DNA of 39,730 nt from JBICHN01 sp043101845 (GTDB taxonomy: Bacteria; Planctomycetota; Phycisphaerae; Phycisphaerales; UBA5793): NCBI GenBank assembly GCA_043101845.1, contig JBICHN010000010.1, positions 1 through 39,730 on the forward strand, read 5' to 3'. The stretch's first letter is position 1. Each line of letters starts with the position of its first letter. Below the pieces are notes generated by a model. The model did no database searches, was not told where the DNA came from, and worked only from the letters and a program-made list of their open reading frames with translations. Below, one piece after another: positions 12,233 through 21,128 of the stretch. The position numbers and the translations under genes were made by a program.

Positions 12233-15200
12233 CAGGGTGCGAGCGCCGAGCGGCGCCCGGCCGGCGGGGCGACGAGCCGCTCGAGGATCTCGTCCTCGTC
12301 GAGGGGCTGCACATCCTCCAGGCGCCCCTGGGCCTGCAGCTGCTCGAGCGCCTGCCGGTCGGCGGCGAGGATCTCGGGGTACCGGTCGAGGCGTGACACG
12401 TTGCCGGTGCGGAGAGCTTCGCTGCGGGTGCGGGACACGTCCTCGTAGCGGCGCTGCTCGGCCTTCATGATCTCGATCGTTTCGTTGCGCTGCTGCGGCG
12501 TCACTGCGGCTGGGATGCCGAGCGTCGAGATTAGCCGCCGGCGGGCGGCGTCCGGGTTGGAGCGCAACATCTGCTGGAAGTCCCGGTTGACGCCCATCAG
12601 ATCGAAGAACACTCGGGTCTGCGGGATGATCGCCTGCGGGACAGCGAACGGCGTGAAATCGGAACGGGTGACGAGCCCACCGGTGATCGGGTCGTAGTCG
12701 ACGTTCGCGTACGGGTCAGCGAGGCCGGTCGTCGGGTCGAGGCCAACAGCAGTCATCGCGAGCTGCAGGACCGGGTTCGCTTGACCGGTGATCGCGCCGG
12801 CGGTCGAGAGGGCTTCGCTTTGGTTCCCGGCGAAAAACCCGAGGAGCCCGGCGTAGCTCGAAATGTCCCGGTACGGGTTGAACCCCTGGATGTTGAGGTA
12901 CATCTTCGCGTCAGGGTCGTCGGGCACGTCGATGCCAGGGATCGCGCCGGCGAACTGGGCGACGGGGCGCGTCCAGTCGGGCAGGTCGATCATCGACATG
13001 AACGCCTGCGGGAGGCCGGTCTGGAAGTCGTCGATCTCGGTGCCGGCGATGTTCGTCATGACCGCGATCCGCCAGGGGTGATCGAACGGCAGGCGCAACG
13101 AATGGCCGATGAGGAACGAGGCGAACGAGTAGAACGGGAACACGCCCCGCAGGACGGTCCGTTCCATCGGGGTGAGCCGATCCCAGTTCTGCATGACACT
13201 GCGGGCAGCGTCGACCATCTGCGAATCGGACAGCGCCCGGGCGGCGTCGTCGGACAGGTTGACCCGACCGGTCGCTGCCGGGTTCAGCTTCTTCGCGTCG
13301 GCTGACAGGGCGACCATCACGCGGAACATATCGTCGTTCATCTCGTTCCACGCGTAGGAGCGGGCTTCGAGCCACTCCTTGCGGGTGACGAGCCCGTCCT
13401 TGACTTTCTGAGGGACCGACTCGCCGGACCGGTCCCACAGCTGTCGAGCCTTGGCGCCCATCGACATGCGCCACGCAGCCTCGGCGTTCCCGGCTTTGGT
13501 GCCCGCCTGGTTGTTGAGGCCCCACTGCTGCATCTGCTGGTACGACGGGTCTTTCATCCGGTCTGCCATCGTCTTGAGCTGGATCTGCTGGAGGCCGTCG
13601 AGGTTGCGGAGCCGGGCGGCGGCGTCCGGGTCGAGGCCCCTCGAGATCCGGTATGCCTCGGGGAGGAACCGGATCGACGACGGGTCGGTCATCATGGCGA
13701 ACATGGCGCCGCCGGTGATGTTGTAGACGTGGAACCGTGGGGCGAACGGCAGCACCGCGGTTCGGAACGCGTTCATCACCTTCTGGCCGGCGAGGGACAG
13801 CGGACCGAGGTCTTTCGGGACGAGCTTGTCGAGCGTCTGTGAGACGGTGCGGGGGATCCACACCTTGTCGCGGCCCGGGACAGTGAGTTCCACCCAGTCG
13901 CGGTCGCGGAGCCGCTTGAGGTGGTCGACGGTCGTGAAGCTCGGGTCGCGTTGCGCTGCCTGCCGGGCATACGGCTCGTACAGCCGGTAGACGGCGTCGG
14001 TGGACATGCCGTGCATGTCGGCGACCGTTTCGAGCAGCCGCTCGTTGCCTCGACGGATCAGCAGTTCGGCGGCCTGCTGGTCGAGCGCGACCATCGGCGA
14101 CGTCGTCGACGACCCCCAGTTGTTGACCCGGTCCTTCACCTGCGTGACCTTCGTGAGCCGGCCGGTCGGCTCGAGCGGCACCTTCCCGCCTCGACCTCGA
14201 GCTCGAGCGACGAGCCCGGACGGCGCCCGGTGAACGAACACGGGGTTGTAGCCCTCGTCGACGAGGTTCATCCACCCGTCGTAGATTTCGCGGCGCAGCT
14301 TCGCTTTCTCGGCGAGCAGCGCCTTCGGGAGGGGGGCTTCGTCGAGGAGCCCGTCAGCGAGCTGCGCGGCGGCTGCGGCAGCTTCCGGCGGCGTGATCTT
14401 GCCTTCTTGGGTGAGTCGTGGCAGGGCGGCGCGCAGCTCGTCGGACATCCGGTCGGCGACGAGCTCCGAGTAGCGGGCCGGGCGGGCACGCTGTTCGACG
14501 GCGACGAGCTTCCGGCGGGCGTTCTTGAGCGCCTGGTCGGTCTGGCGGATCGCTGCGGACTGCTGGAACACGGACCTGCGGTTCTCGGCGGCGACCCGTT
14601 CGATGATGTCGTCGAACGTGAGCCCTCGCAGTACCGGCGGGTTCTTGCGGCGAGCCATCTGCCGGACCCGCTTCGACGCGTCAGCCCACGATCCGCTTCG
14701 CATCAGGTCGAGCGCACGGGCGGCCATCGTGTCGCCGCTTCGAGCGAGCCACGTCATCTCGGCGAGAACGTCGTCGATCGTCGGGACGGCCCGCATGCCG
14801 AGCCCAGCGTCGACCCGGTCAGCGATCGTGTTGACGGCGGCAGTGAGCTCGGCCTTGTTCTTCGCCGAGTGGATCTGCCGGCGGGCGTCGCCGATGTCGA
14901 ACCCTCGAGCGTCGAGTTCGGTGACGATGGCCCGTGCCGCCCAACGGCCTTCGTTGCCGGGAAGCTCACCGAGGGTTCGCAGGTCGTCACCGGAGATCGA
15001 GACGTTCCGGTCGTTCAGCGCCCGGGAAGCCTTGTCGACCGCCGACGCCTGCCGTTCGACCTTGCGGGCGTTCTCGATCGACCGGGCGATCCGAGGGGAA
15101 ACGAGCTCGGTGACGGTGTTCCCGTCGGGGGTGCGGAACGACACGCGGGCCATGCCGGTCGACGGGTCGGCGGCGTACTGTCGGACGACGTCGTCTTCGA

Positions 15201-16368
15201 GGATCCGCTGGCCTTCCATGTACCGGTCAAGCCACTGGCGTTCCAGCGTCGACAGGCCCTGGTCCCAGCCGGGTTCGCCGCGCTGCATCCGGTTGCGGAG
15301 CTCGGCGACACGCCCAGGGTTCGCGGCGTCGATCTGCGCTTCGAGCTCGAGCCCTTCCTCGACGTTCTTGTCGCGCACCCGGTGGAGAGGCTCGTCGACG
15401 TCGAGCCGGTACGACGGGTCGTTGAGCGGCCGGGCGGCCCTCGACTTGAGTTCGGCAACCGACCGGGCCCGCCGGCCGAACGCCTGGTCGACGAGGTTCC
15501 CGACACGGTTGCCTCGCACCGCGGACCCGGCCGTTTCGAGGATCCGACCGATCGGGTTCGGCTCGAACACGTCGGCGAGGGTGGCGGGCCCTTGGCCGGG
15601 GCCCGCGGACCGGACGCCACGGTCGACAGGCAGTGGACTGGTGCGGGGGGTGGGGCCGCCGGGCCGCCAGTAGCGGACGTTCGGACCGAACGCTCCGATC
15701 CGCTGCGTCGGGTTCGTTCGGAGCATCGGGGTGACACCCTGGTCGACTTCGTCAGCGAACCTTGACACGATCGCGCTGCGGCCGGCCGTCGGGACGTTCC
15801 CGGGGAAGATCCGGGCGGCTTTCGACGCGTACGGGAGGACGTCGAGCGCGGCGAACAGCGGGTTCTCGGTGATGCCTTCGAGGCCGGGGCCGCCGGTGCG
15901 GAACTGCTCGGCCCAGAACGCGCCGGGGGCGAACCGGACGACCGGCGTGGCGGCGACGTTGCCGAGCGCCTCGAGGGGCGTGTTCGCCTCTTGGAGCCCT
16001 TCGGCGATCTCCTCGCCGACGTTCGGGATCTGCTGTGCTTCGCGGGCGACGGTCCACGGCAGCTGGGTGAGCGCCGGGATGAACTCGCGGATGTTGCGCT
16101 GCAGGTCACCGACGAACCCGGTTTCGGGTTCCCCGATCGCGGATTCGCCGGTGGTGCCAGCCTGGAGCATGACAGCCGATTCGGGCTGAGCGTAGATGCG
16201 CTGCCCTCGGGCCAGGCGCTGTGCGTCCACCCGCTGGAGGCTGCGGAGCGCCTGCGGGGAGGCTGCCTGCTGGGCGCGAGCGAACGTCGGGTCGGTGGGG
16301 CGCTGCCACTTCCGGGCGAATGACCGCAACTGGCTGTCGCGGTCTTCGATGATTGGCTCGTTCGCCAT
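12232..16368 (-). CDS. Very large protein, probable internal/ejected virion protein
   Basis: With 1378 residues this is the largest gene. No catalytic domain is recognised. It is rich in charged helices across residues 280-850, with semi-hydrophobic stretches near 870-890 (PRFHVYNITGGAMFAM) and 1070-1095 (VFPFYSFASFLIGHSLRLPF). A podovirus with no tape-measure gene usually carries such large proteins inside the head, ejected to form a channel across the cell envelope. The position after the adaptor and two other large proteins supports that role. It is not a T7 gp16 match by any motif I can see, and a large polyvalent-type protein is an alternative. Confidence 0.7.
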   Translation of the reverse strand: MANEPIIEDRDSQLRSFARKWQRPTDPTFARAQQAASPQALRSLQRVDAQRLARGQRIYAQPESAVMLQAGTTGESAIGEPETGFVGDLQRNIREFIPALTQLPWTVAREAQQIPNVGEEIAEGLQEANTPLEALGNVAATPVVRFAPGAFWAEQFRTGGPGLEGITENPLFAALDVLPYASKAARIFPGNVPTAGRSAIVSRFADEVDQGVTPMLRTNPTQRIGAFGPNVRYWRPGGPTPRTSPLPVDRGVRSAGPGQGPATLADVFEPNPIGRILETAGSAVRGNRVGNLVDQAFGRRARSVAELKSRAARPLNDPSYRLDVDEPLHRVRDKNVEEGLELEAQIDAANPGRVAELRNRMQRGEPGWDQGLSTLERQWLDRYMEGQRILEDDVVRQYAADPSTGMARVSFRTPDGNTVTELVSPRIARSIENARKVERQASAVDKASRALNDRNVSISGDDLRTLGELPGNEGRWAARAIVTELDARGFDIGDARRQIHSAKNKAELTAAVNTIADRVDAGLGMRAVPTIDDVLAEMTWLARSGDTMAARALDLMRSGSWADASKRVRQMARRKNPPVLRGLTFDDIIERVAAENRRSVFQQSAAIRQTDQALKNARRKLVAVEQRARPARYSELVADRMSDELRAALPRLTQEGKITPPEAAAAAAQLADGLLDEAPLPKALLAEKAKLRREIYDGWMNLVDEGYNPVFVHRAPSGLVARARGRGGKVPLEPTGRLTKVTQVKDRVNNWGSSTTSPMVALDQQAAELLIRRGNERLLETVADMHGMSTDAVYRLYEPYARQAAQRDPSFTTVDHLKRLRDRDWVELTVPGRDKVWIPRTVSQTLDKLVPKDLGPLSLAGQKVMNAFRTAVLPFAPRFHVYNITGGAMFAMMTDPSSIRFLPEAYRISRGLDPDAAARLRNLDGLQQIQLKTMADRMKDPSYQQMQQWGLNNQAGTKAGNAEAAWRMSMGAKARQLWDRSGESVPQKVKDGLVTRKEWLEARSYAWNEMNDDMFRVMVALSADAKKLNPAATGRVNLSDDAARALSDSQMVDAARSVMQNWDRLTPMERTVLRGVFPFYSFASFLIGHSLRLPFDHPWRIAVMTNIAGTEIDDFQTGLPQAFMSMIDLPDWTRPVAQFAGAIPGIDVPDDPDAKMYLNIQGFNPYRDISSYAGLLGFFAGNQSEALSTAGAITGQANPVLQLAMTAVGLDPTTGLADPYANVDYDPITGGLVTRSDFTPFAVPQAIIPQTRVFFDLMGVNRDFQQMLRSNPDAARRRLISTLGIPAAVTPQQRNETIEIMKAEQRRYEDVSRTRSEALRTGNVSRLDRYPEILAADRQALEQLQAQGRLEDVQPLDEDEILERLVAPPAGRRSALAP

Positions 16369-16377
16369 GCGGCGATC

Positions 16378-18150
16378 CTACTGGCCGGCTGCCACCCGGT
16401 CGGCGAGGGTGTCGGCTGTGTCGCCAGCGTCGGCGAACAGGTCCGGGCGGGCAAGCGCCGCCGCGGCCGCCGCTTCGGCCGACAGGATCTGCGACGCGAC
16501 CTGAGCGTCGAACGCAGCCTGCGCGTCGGCGGCTTCCTGGGCGGCCATGTCGGTCGGGAGCCTGACGAGCTGGTTCTGCAGGGCCGTGTCCATCACCGTC
16601 TGCGCGGCGGCCATCTCCGGCAGCCCCGCCTGCGAGTACAGGTCAGCGGCCGACGGGCCCCGAGCGGCGATCATCGGCTCGACGTAGTTCGACAGCATCA
16701 TCTGGTAGGCGGCCGCTCGAGCCATCTGATCCTGCGCCGCCTGGATCTCCGCGTCGATCGTCGGCAGCGTCTGCAGGCCCTGCTCGACGGCGATGATGTT
16801 GATGTCGTCCTCGGTGAGCGGCGTCAGGCTCGCCGGGTCGATCTCGCCGGTGGTGAGCCGCTCGTCGTCGACGGAGACGAGCACGGGCTGCCCGTCGATC
16901 TCGGCCCACCCGCCGAGCATGCCCGCCTCGTTGAGTGCCGCCATCTGCCGCTTGGTGGTGTCGATGTCGTCGGTGAGCTGGTCGACGCCTTCGGGCGTGA
17001 GGCCGTACTGGGCGCCGATCTGGCCGGCCCACTCGGTCGACCCTCGCTGCGCCTGCCGGGCCTGCTGCGCGGCGAGTTCAGCCGTCGACGGGCCCTCCTC
17101 ACCGAAGAAGCCGCCGATCGCCCCGAACACGTCACCGAGGTCCCGTTCCCCCTCGAGGACCCGGCTGGCGACGTCGGACACGCCGGGGATGCCGGACGCT
17201 GCGGCCGGCATGGCGAGCGCGCCGCCGATCCCGCCGGCCAGCCGGCCCGACAGCCCCATGACGTCGGTCGGGGACGACCAGTCGGTGTCAGCGATCGGGT
17301 TCACGCCCCGTGCGACGTCACCGGCGCCTTCGGTGAACGACCCGCCACCCCAGTCGCCGAGAGCGACACCGAGCCCGGTCGCTGCGGCCGGGGCGAGCCC
17401 GGCAAGCGACGCAGGGATCATGGCGGTGCCGGCCCGCTCTACCGACTCGTTGCCGGTGAGCGCCCCGAGGGTCTGCACGGCGAACGGCGCAGCGATCGTC
17501 GCGCCGCGGCCCGCCCACCGGCCGAACCGGCCGGCGTTCGGGAGCAACGTCCGGGGGATCCCCGGGTTGCGGGGCCCGGGGGCGACACCGGCTCGCATCC
17601 CCTGGATCGTCCACGGCGTCGGGGTGGGCGGCCCGGACCGGCCGATCATCCCCGGAGGGGCGGGCAGGCGCCGGCCGGGCGTCATCACGTCGAACAGCTG
17701 TCGGGCGTAGGCGGCGTCGCCGCCGGGCAGCGGGCCGGGCGGCCGGCCGATCAGCGACTGGGCGCGCGGCCCGGCCGCCCGCCGGGCGGCGGTTCCCGTC
17801 GGCCCCAGCTCGCCCATCACCTCAGCGTTGGCGGCGCCCTGCGCGATCGCGCCGCCGGTCGACCCTGCACCCTGCGCCGACGGGATCGACATGCCAGGGG
17901 CAGGCGCCGGCGGTCGGCCGGGCATCCCCTGCGGGGACGTCAGCCGGCCAGCGAGATCGGCGACGGGGCCGGGCGGCGCCGTGAACGGCACCGGCCCACC
18001 GGTCGGCGCCCACCGGGTCTGCGACAGCGGGATCCGCCGGCCGGTCACCGGATCCACGATCCGGGTGCCGGTCAGGTCGTCGGCGACCTGCTGTGCGATC
18101 TGGTCGCGTCCCTGAGCGGTGAGCGCCCGAGGGTCTGGGTCGAGAGCCAT
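16378..18150 (-). CDS. Probable internal virion protein, 590 residues
   Basis: No family is recognised. The N-terminal 200 residues are Pro/Gly-rich and disordered-looking. Residues about 210-310 are Gly/Ala-rich and partly hydrophobic (AGLAPAAATGLGVALGDWGG), suggesting membrane contact. The rest is helical, with repeated Gln/Ala segments such as AAQQARQAQRG and AEIQAAQDQMARAAAYQMML. It is tightly spaced between two other large genes, with gaps of 8 and 9 bases. The composition resembles ejection proteins that insert into the cell envelope; this is inference from composition and place. Confidence 0.65.
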   Translation of the reverse strand: MALDPDPRALTAQGRDQIAQQVADDLTGTRIVDPVTGRRIPLSQTRWAPTGGPVPFTAPPGPVADLAGRLTSPQGMPGRPPAPAPGMSIPSAQGAGSTGGAIAQGAANAEVMGELGPTGTAARRAAGPRAQSLIGRPPGPLPGGDAAYARQLFDVMTPGRRLPAPPGMIGRSGPPTPTPWTIQGMRAGVAPGPRNPGIPRTLLPNAGRFGRWAGRGATIAAPFAVQTLGALTGNESVERAGTAMIPASLAGLAPAAATGLGVALGDWGGGSFTEGAGDVARGVNPIADTDWSSPTDVMGLSGRLAGGIGGALAMPAAASGIPGVSDVASRVLEGERDLGDVFGAIGGFFGEEGPSTAELAAQQARQAQRGSTEWAGQIGAQYGLTPEGVDQLTDDIDTTKRQMAALNEAGMLGGWAEIDGQPVLVSVDDERLTTGEIDPASLTPLTEDDINIIAVEQGLQTLPTIDAEIQAAQDQMARAAAYQMMLSNYVEPMIAARGPSAADLYSQAGLPEMAAAQTVMDTALQNQLVRLPTDMAAQEAADAQAAFDAQVASQILSAEAAAAAALARPDLFADAGDTADTLADRVAAGQ

Positions 18151-18158
18151 CGTCTACC

Positions 18159-19289
18159 TCACCGGTCCTGCGGCATCTGGTACTGCGGGTACTCGGGCTC
18201 CGGGGACGACACCGGCGCGCCGGCGCCTGCCGAGAACGCGCCCATCAGGAACGGCGCCAGTTCGGGGCTCGCGGCGAGCACGTCGTACCACATCTGCCGG
18301 TACGCCAGATCGTTCCCTGCCAGCCCGTCGATCAGCTGGTACAGGTTCACGTCGTTCTGCAGACCGAGCGACGTCAGGCCCTCGTTGAGGGCCCGCTCGA
18401 GGTCCCCTCGGGACAGACCGAGGCGTTCCGCCTCCAGGTCGAGTCGCCGGTTCGCAGTGTCGAGGTCGCCGTACCGCAGGTTCAGCCGCTGGTCGTCGAG
18501 GCCGATACCGCGCTCGTCGAGGCCGAGGTTCGCGAGGTCACGATCCCAGCCGTACTGGCGGCCCTCTCGGCTGTAGCGGGCCTCGGTGCGGGCCTGCTCG
18601 GCGTCAGCGATCGCGTCCTGCCGGTCGAGCCGCTGGAACGGAGCGAACCAGGCGCCCCGGCTGGTGAAGTCCGACGCGATGTTCCGCAGCGTCGTCGCCT
18701 GGTTGCGGTCGATGCCACCGATGGTCGTGTCGAGCGCCCGGTCGGCGAGGCCCATCATCTGGCCGATGTAGTTGCGGTCGACGCCGATGCCCTCTCGGCG
18801 CAGCCCAAGGCCGGCCCGGTCGAGATCCAGGCCGGCACGCTGACGGGCGAGGTCTTCACGGTCGAGGCCGATGCCCTGCTGGGCGAGCTGGTTGCGGGCC
18901 AGGTCGCTGGCGTAGTTGCCGGTGAGGGTGCCCCTCGACGCGGCGGCCTGCCGGGCGGCGAGGTCGTAGTCGCGGAACATCGACGCCCGGTCGAGGTCGA
19001 GGCCAGCGAACTGGGGGGCGTTGCGGCCGAGGGCCTGCTCGAGCCCAGCGAACGCGTCGCCCATCGCGCCGACGCTGGTGCCGACGAAGTTGCTGCCAGG
19101 CGCCTGCGGGACGGGCGGCGCGAGGCCGACAGCCTCCCGGGCCGCTTCGATCGGCGACCACGACGACGACACGACCGGCGGGTCCTCACCGCCGGACAGG
19201 TGCGACGGCGGCCGCGGCCCACCACCGGCCTGCGGGGGGAGCGTCACCCCAGCGCCACCGCCAGCGTTCCCTGCGACTCCGAGCGCCAT
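18159..19289 (-). CDS. Probable internal virion protein with LDLDR-type helical repeats
   Basis: The product has 376 residues. A low-complexity N-terminus (to about 90) is followed by many variants of a short repeat, for example GLDLDRAS, GIGLDRED, AGLDLDRAG, GIGVDRNY and RGIGLDDQR, with a period of roughly 7-14 residues up to about residue 320. Such repeats favour long helices or a solenoid. The gene follows the adaptor directly (stop and start adjacent), as internal core proteins do in several short-tailed phages. No enzyme motif is seen. Confidence 0.65.
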   Translation of the reverse strand: MALGVAGNAGGGAGVTLPPQAGGGPRPPSHLSGGEDPPVVSSSWSPIEAAREAVGLAPPVPQAPGSNFVGTSVGAMGDAFAGLEQALGRNAPQFAGLDLDRASMFRDYDLAARQAAASRGTLTGNYASDLARNQLAQQGIGLDREDLARQRAGLDLDRAGLGLRREGIGVDRNYIGQMMGLADRALDTTIGGIDRNQATTLRNIASDFTSRGAWFAPFQRLDRQDAIADAEQARTEARYSREGRQYGWDRDLANLGLDERGIGLDDQRLNLRYGDLDTANRRLDLEAERLGLSRGDLERALNEGLTSLGLQNDVNLYQLIDGLAGNDLAYRQMWYDVLAASPELAPFLMGAFSAGAGAPVSSPEPEYPQYQMPQDR

Positions 19290-19970
19290 CTACCACACCT
19301 CGTCGAACGTCGGGTACCAGTCGTCGATCTCCATCGACCCGGGCTCGTCGATGAACCGCTCCGACGCCGAGATCAACGCGGAGAGCTTCCCGCCGAACTC
19401 GGCCTTCCACCGCTCCGCTTCGCCGACCTCACGGGTCGACTCGCGGGCCCGCATGCAGATCCACTGGACGCACAGATCCTGCCAGCCGACCGGCAGGTCG
19501 ACCTCAGCCTGGTCGTTCTGACCGGCCAGGCTGATCGGCTGCGACGTCCGGTAGTAGTGAACCTCGGCGGTGCCGGTGCGCGACGGCTTCGGGTACAGCG
19601 ACAGCGTCAACGTCGGCGGGTAGCCGGCCGTCCAGAACATCGCCGGCGTGCCGACACGGATGTCGCGGTGCGACCCCCACACCGACCGGGCGCCCCGATG
19701 GTCCTTGTAGTACAGCGGATGGTTGACCCGCTCGCCGGTGCCCTGCCAGTACACCTCGGCGAGGCGTACGACGTCGGTCGGGAGGGTCACCTCGGCGGTG
19801 TCAGCGAGCGTCGGCAGCGTCGTCTTGGTGCGGAGCGCCTCGCTGCGGCGGGACACCTCGAGGGTGGCGTCGTTCAGCCACCGTCGGAGCCGCCGCAGCG
19901 GGTAGCGGCGGTTGGCGTCGTCGTCCAGCAGGGCGGCTGCGTCGGCCATGATCGCGGCGTTCGTCGCCAT
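19290..19970 (-). CDS. Head-tail adaptor (T7 gp11 / P22 gp4-like)
   Basis: The product has 226 residues. The order of features fits short-tail adaptors: an N-terminal helical region with DANRRYPLRRLRRWLNDATL (17-36), then LPTDVVRLAEVYWQGTGERV and a beta segment, YPPTLTLSLYPKPSRTGTAE, then a C-terminal helix bundle. These proteins form a ring under the portal and start the short tail. The assignment rests on recognition of this pattern rather than on a catalytic motif. Confidence 0.72.
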   Translation of the reverse strand: MATNAAIMADAAALLDDDANRRYPLRRLRRWLNDATLEVSRRSEALRTKTTLPTLADTAEVTLPTDVVRLAEVYWQGTGERVNHPLYYKDHRGARSVWGSHRDIRVGTPAMFWTAGYPPTLTLSLYPKPSRTGTAEVHYYRTSQPISLAGQNDQAEVDLPVGWQDLCVQWICMRARESTREVGEAERWKAEFGGKLSALISASERFIDEPGSMEIDDWYPTFDEVW

Positions 19971-20010
19971 GCGAGCAGGCTAGCCGACAGGCGCCCGGCC
20001 ACCCCGGACC

Positions 20011-20694
20011 TCACGAAGGGATGATGCGGATCACCCCGAGCTGGCCGAGCAGGTCGCCTCGCAGGTTCCGGTACGGCTCGGCGTGAACCTCGATCGGCTG
20101 CCAGCGGCCTTCTTCGGATCGCACCCGGTAGCGGATCTGCAGGACCGTGCCTTCGTCCCACGACCGGCGCGCTGCTGTCATCACCCGCCGGATGTCGTCG
20201 GGGTGGATGTCGGCGATGTACTGATGGGTCGCGACCTCCTCGGGGGACAGGTCAACGAGCCGGAACCACGCCCGGTTCGCCCAGTTGACCTTCCACGGCG
20301 GGTCGGTGCCTGGCTCAGCGACCGAGTGGAACGCCGGCTCGTCGCTGTTGATGAACGCCTGCTTGAACAGGGTGATCGTCGTCTCGGGTGTCGCGTCGAG
20401 CAGCAGCCTATGCACCCTGCGCGTCTCCTCGATGAACGACAGGAACTCGCTGTTGATGTTCTGCTGGCGTATGTCCATCTGCTTGACGCGTTGGCCCAGC
20501 GTCGGGCCCGTCGAGTGGTCGATGTCCTCCTCGACGTTGTTGACGTGGATGGCGAGATCCTTGAGTTGCCGGTGGGTGACCTTGTGGCCCTGCCGGTTGC
20601 GGATCAGCAGAGCGATGATCGGCCCACCAGCCGTGATCGTCGCCACGACAACCGTCGCAACGGTCGCTTCTGACACACCCAGAGCGACAGGCAT
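20011..20694 (-). CDS. Membrane-anchored coiled-coil protein with a C-terminal PAS domain
   Basis: The product has 227 residues from the ATG at 20694, which lies 8 bases past the upstream stop. One transmembrane helix (about 9-32) is followed by positive residues RNRQGHK, so the C-terminus should be cytoplasmic. Residues 45-100 form a coiled coil. Residues about 120-226 match the PAS_3 fold: VNWANRAWFRLVDLSPEEV, DIHPDDIRR (HPDD at 164-167), IRYRVRSEEGRWQPIEVHAE and the final strand LGQLGVIRII. PAS domains bind small ligands or mediate protein contacts in sensors. No kinase, cyclase or other output domain is present. It sits among virion genes, and the ligand is unknown. Confidence 0.82.
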   Translation of the reverse strand: MPVALGVSEATVATVVVATITAGGPIIALLIRNRQGHKVTHRQLKDLAIHVNNVEEDIDHSTGPTLGQRVKQMDIRQQNINSEFLSFIEETRRVHRLLLDATPETTITLFKQAFINSDEPAFHSVAEPGTDPPWKVNWANRAWFRLVDLSPEEVATHQYIADIHPDDIRRVMTAARRSWDEGTVLQIRYRVRSEEGRWQPIEVHAEPYRNLRGDLLGQLGVIRIIPS

Positions 20695-20702
20695 CTCACG
20701 AA

Positions 20703-21128
20703 CTACTTGTTGCGCCCCTGAGCCTGTGACTGGATCGGGATCGGGTCGGGCCACGGGATGTCACCGTCCGGGCCCGAGTCGATCAGGTACAGGCCGTACT
20801 CGTCGAGGATCTCGTCGATGGAGTGGACGTCGGCGTTGAACGTCACCGCACCCAGATCGACGAGCGACACCTGGTCGAGGGTGTCCCGAGTCGCGACCTG
20901 CGACGGGTCGAGGCCGAGCATCGTGGCGACGTGCTCGGTGAGCTCGGCGTCGTCGTAGGTGCCGGCGAGGTTCCAGTTGCACATGCAGCCGATCGTGTAC
21001 GGGCCCGGCGTGGCGACAGCGACAGGCGCCGACAGGGCGTCAGCGTCGGCCGGGTTGCCGGTGTAGTCGGCGAGCGCCTGCCGGGCGCCGTCGACGAGAT
21101 CGTGCCGGACGGACATCACGATCCGCAT
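20703..21128 (-). CDS. Hypothetical protein, 141 residues
   Basis: Not recognised. The start overlaps the lectin-like gene's stop as TGATG. The sequence begins MRIVMSVRHDLVDGARQALA, with a hydrophilic helical N-terminus, a CMC pair (48-50) and an acidic helical C-terminal half (DAELTEHVATMLGLDPSQVA). It lies directly upstream of the PAS protein gene, so the two are likely co-expressed and may interact. Confidence 0.7.
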   Translation of the reverse strand: MRIVMSVRHDLVDGARQALADYTGNPADADALSAPVAVATPGPYTIGCMCNWNLAGTYDDAELTEHVATMLGLDPSQVATRDTLDQVSLVDLGAVTFNADVHSIDEILDEYGLYLIDSGPDGDIPWPDPIPIQSQAQGRNK

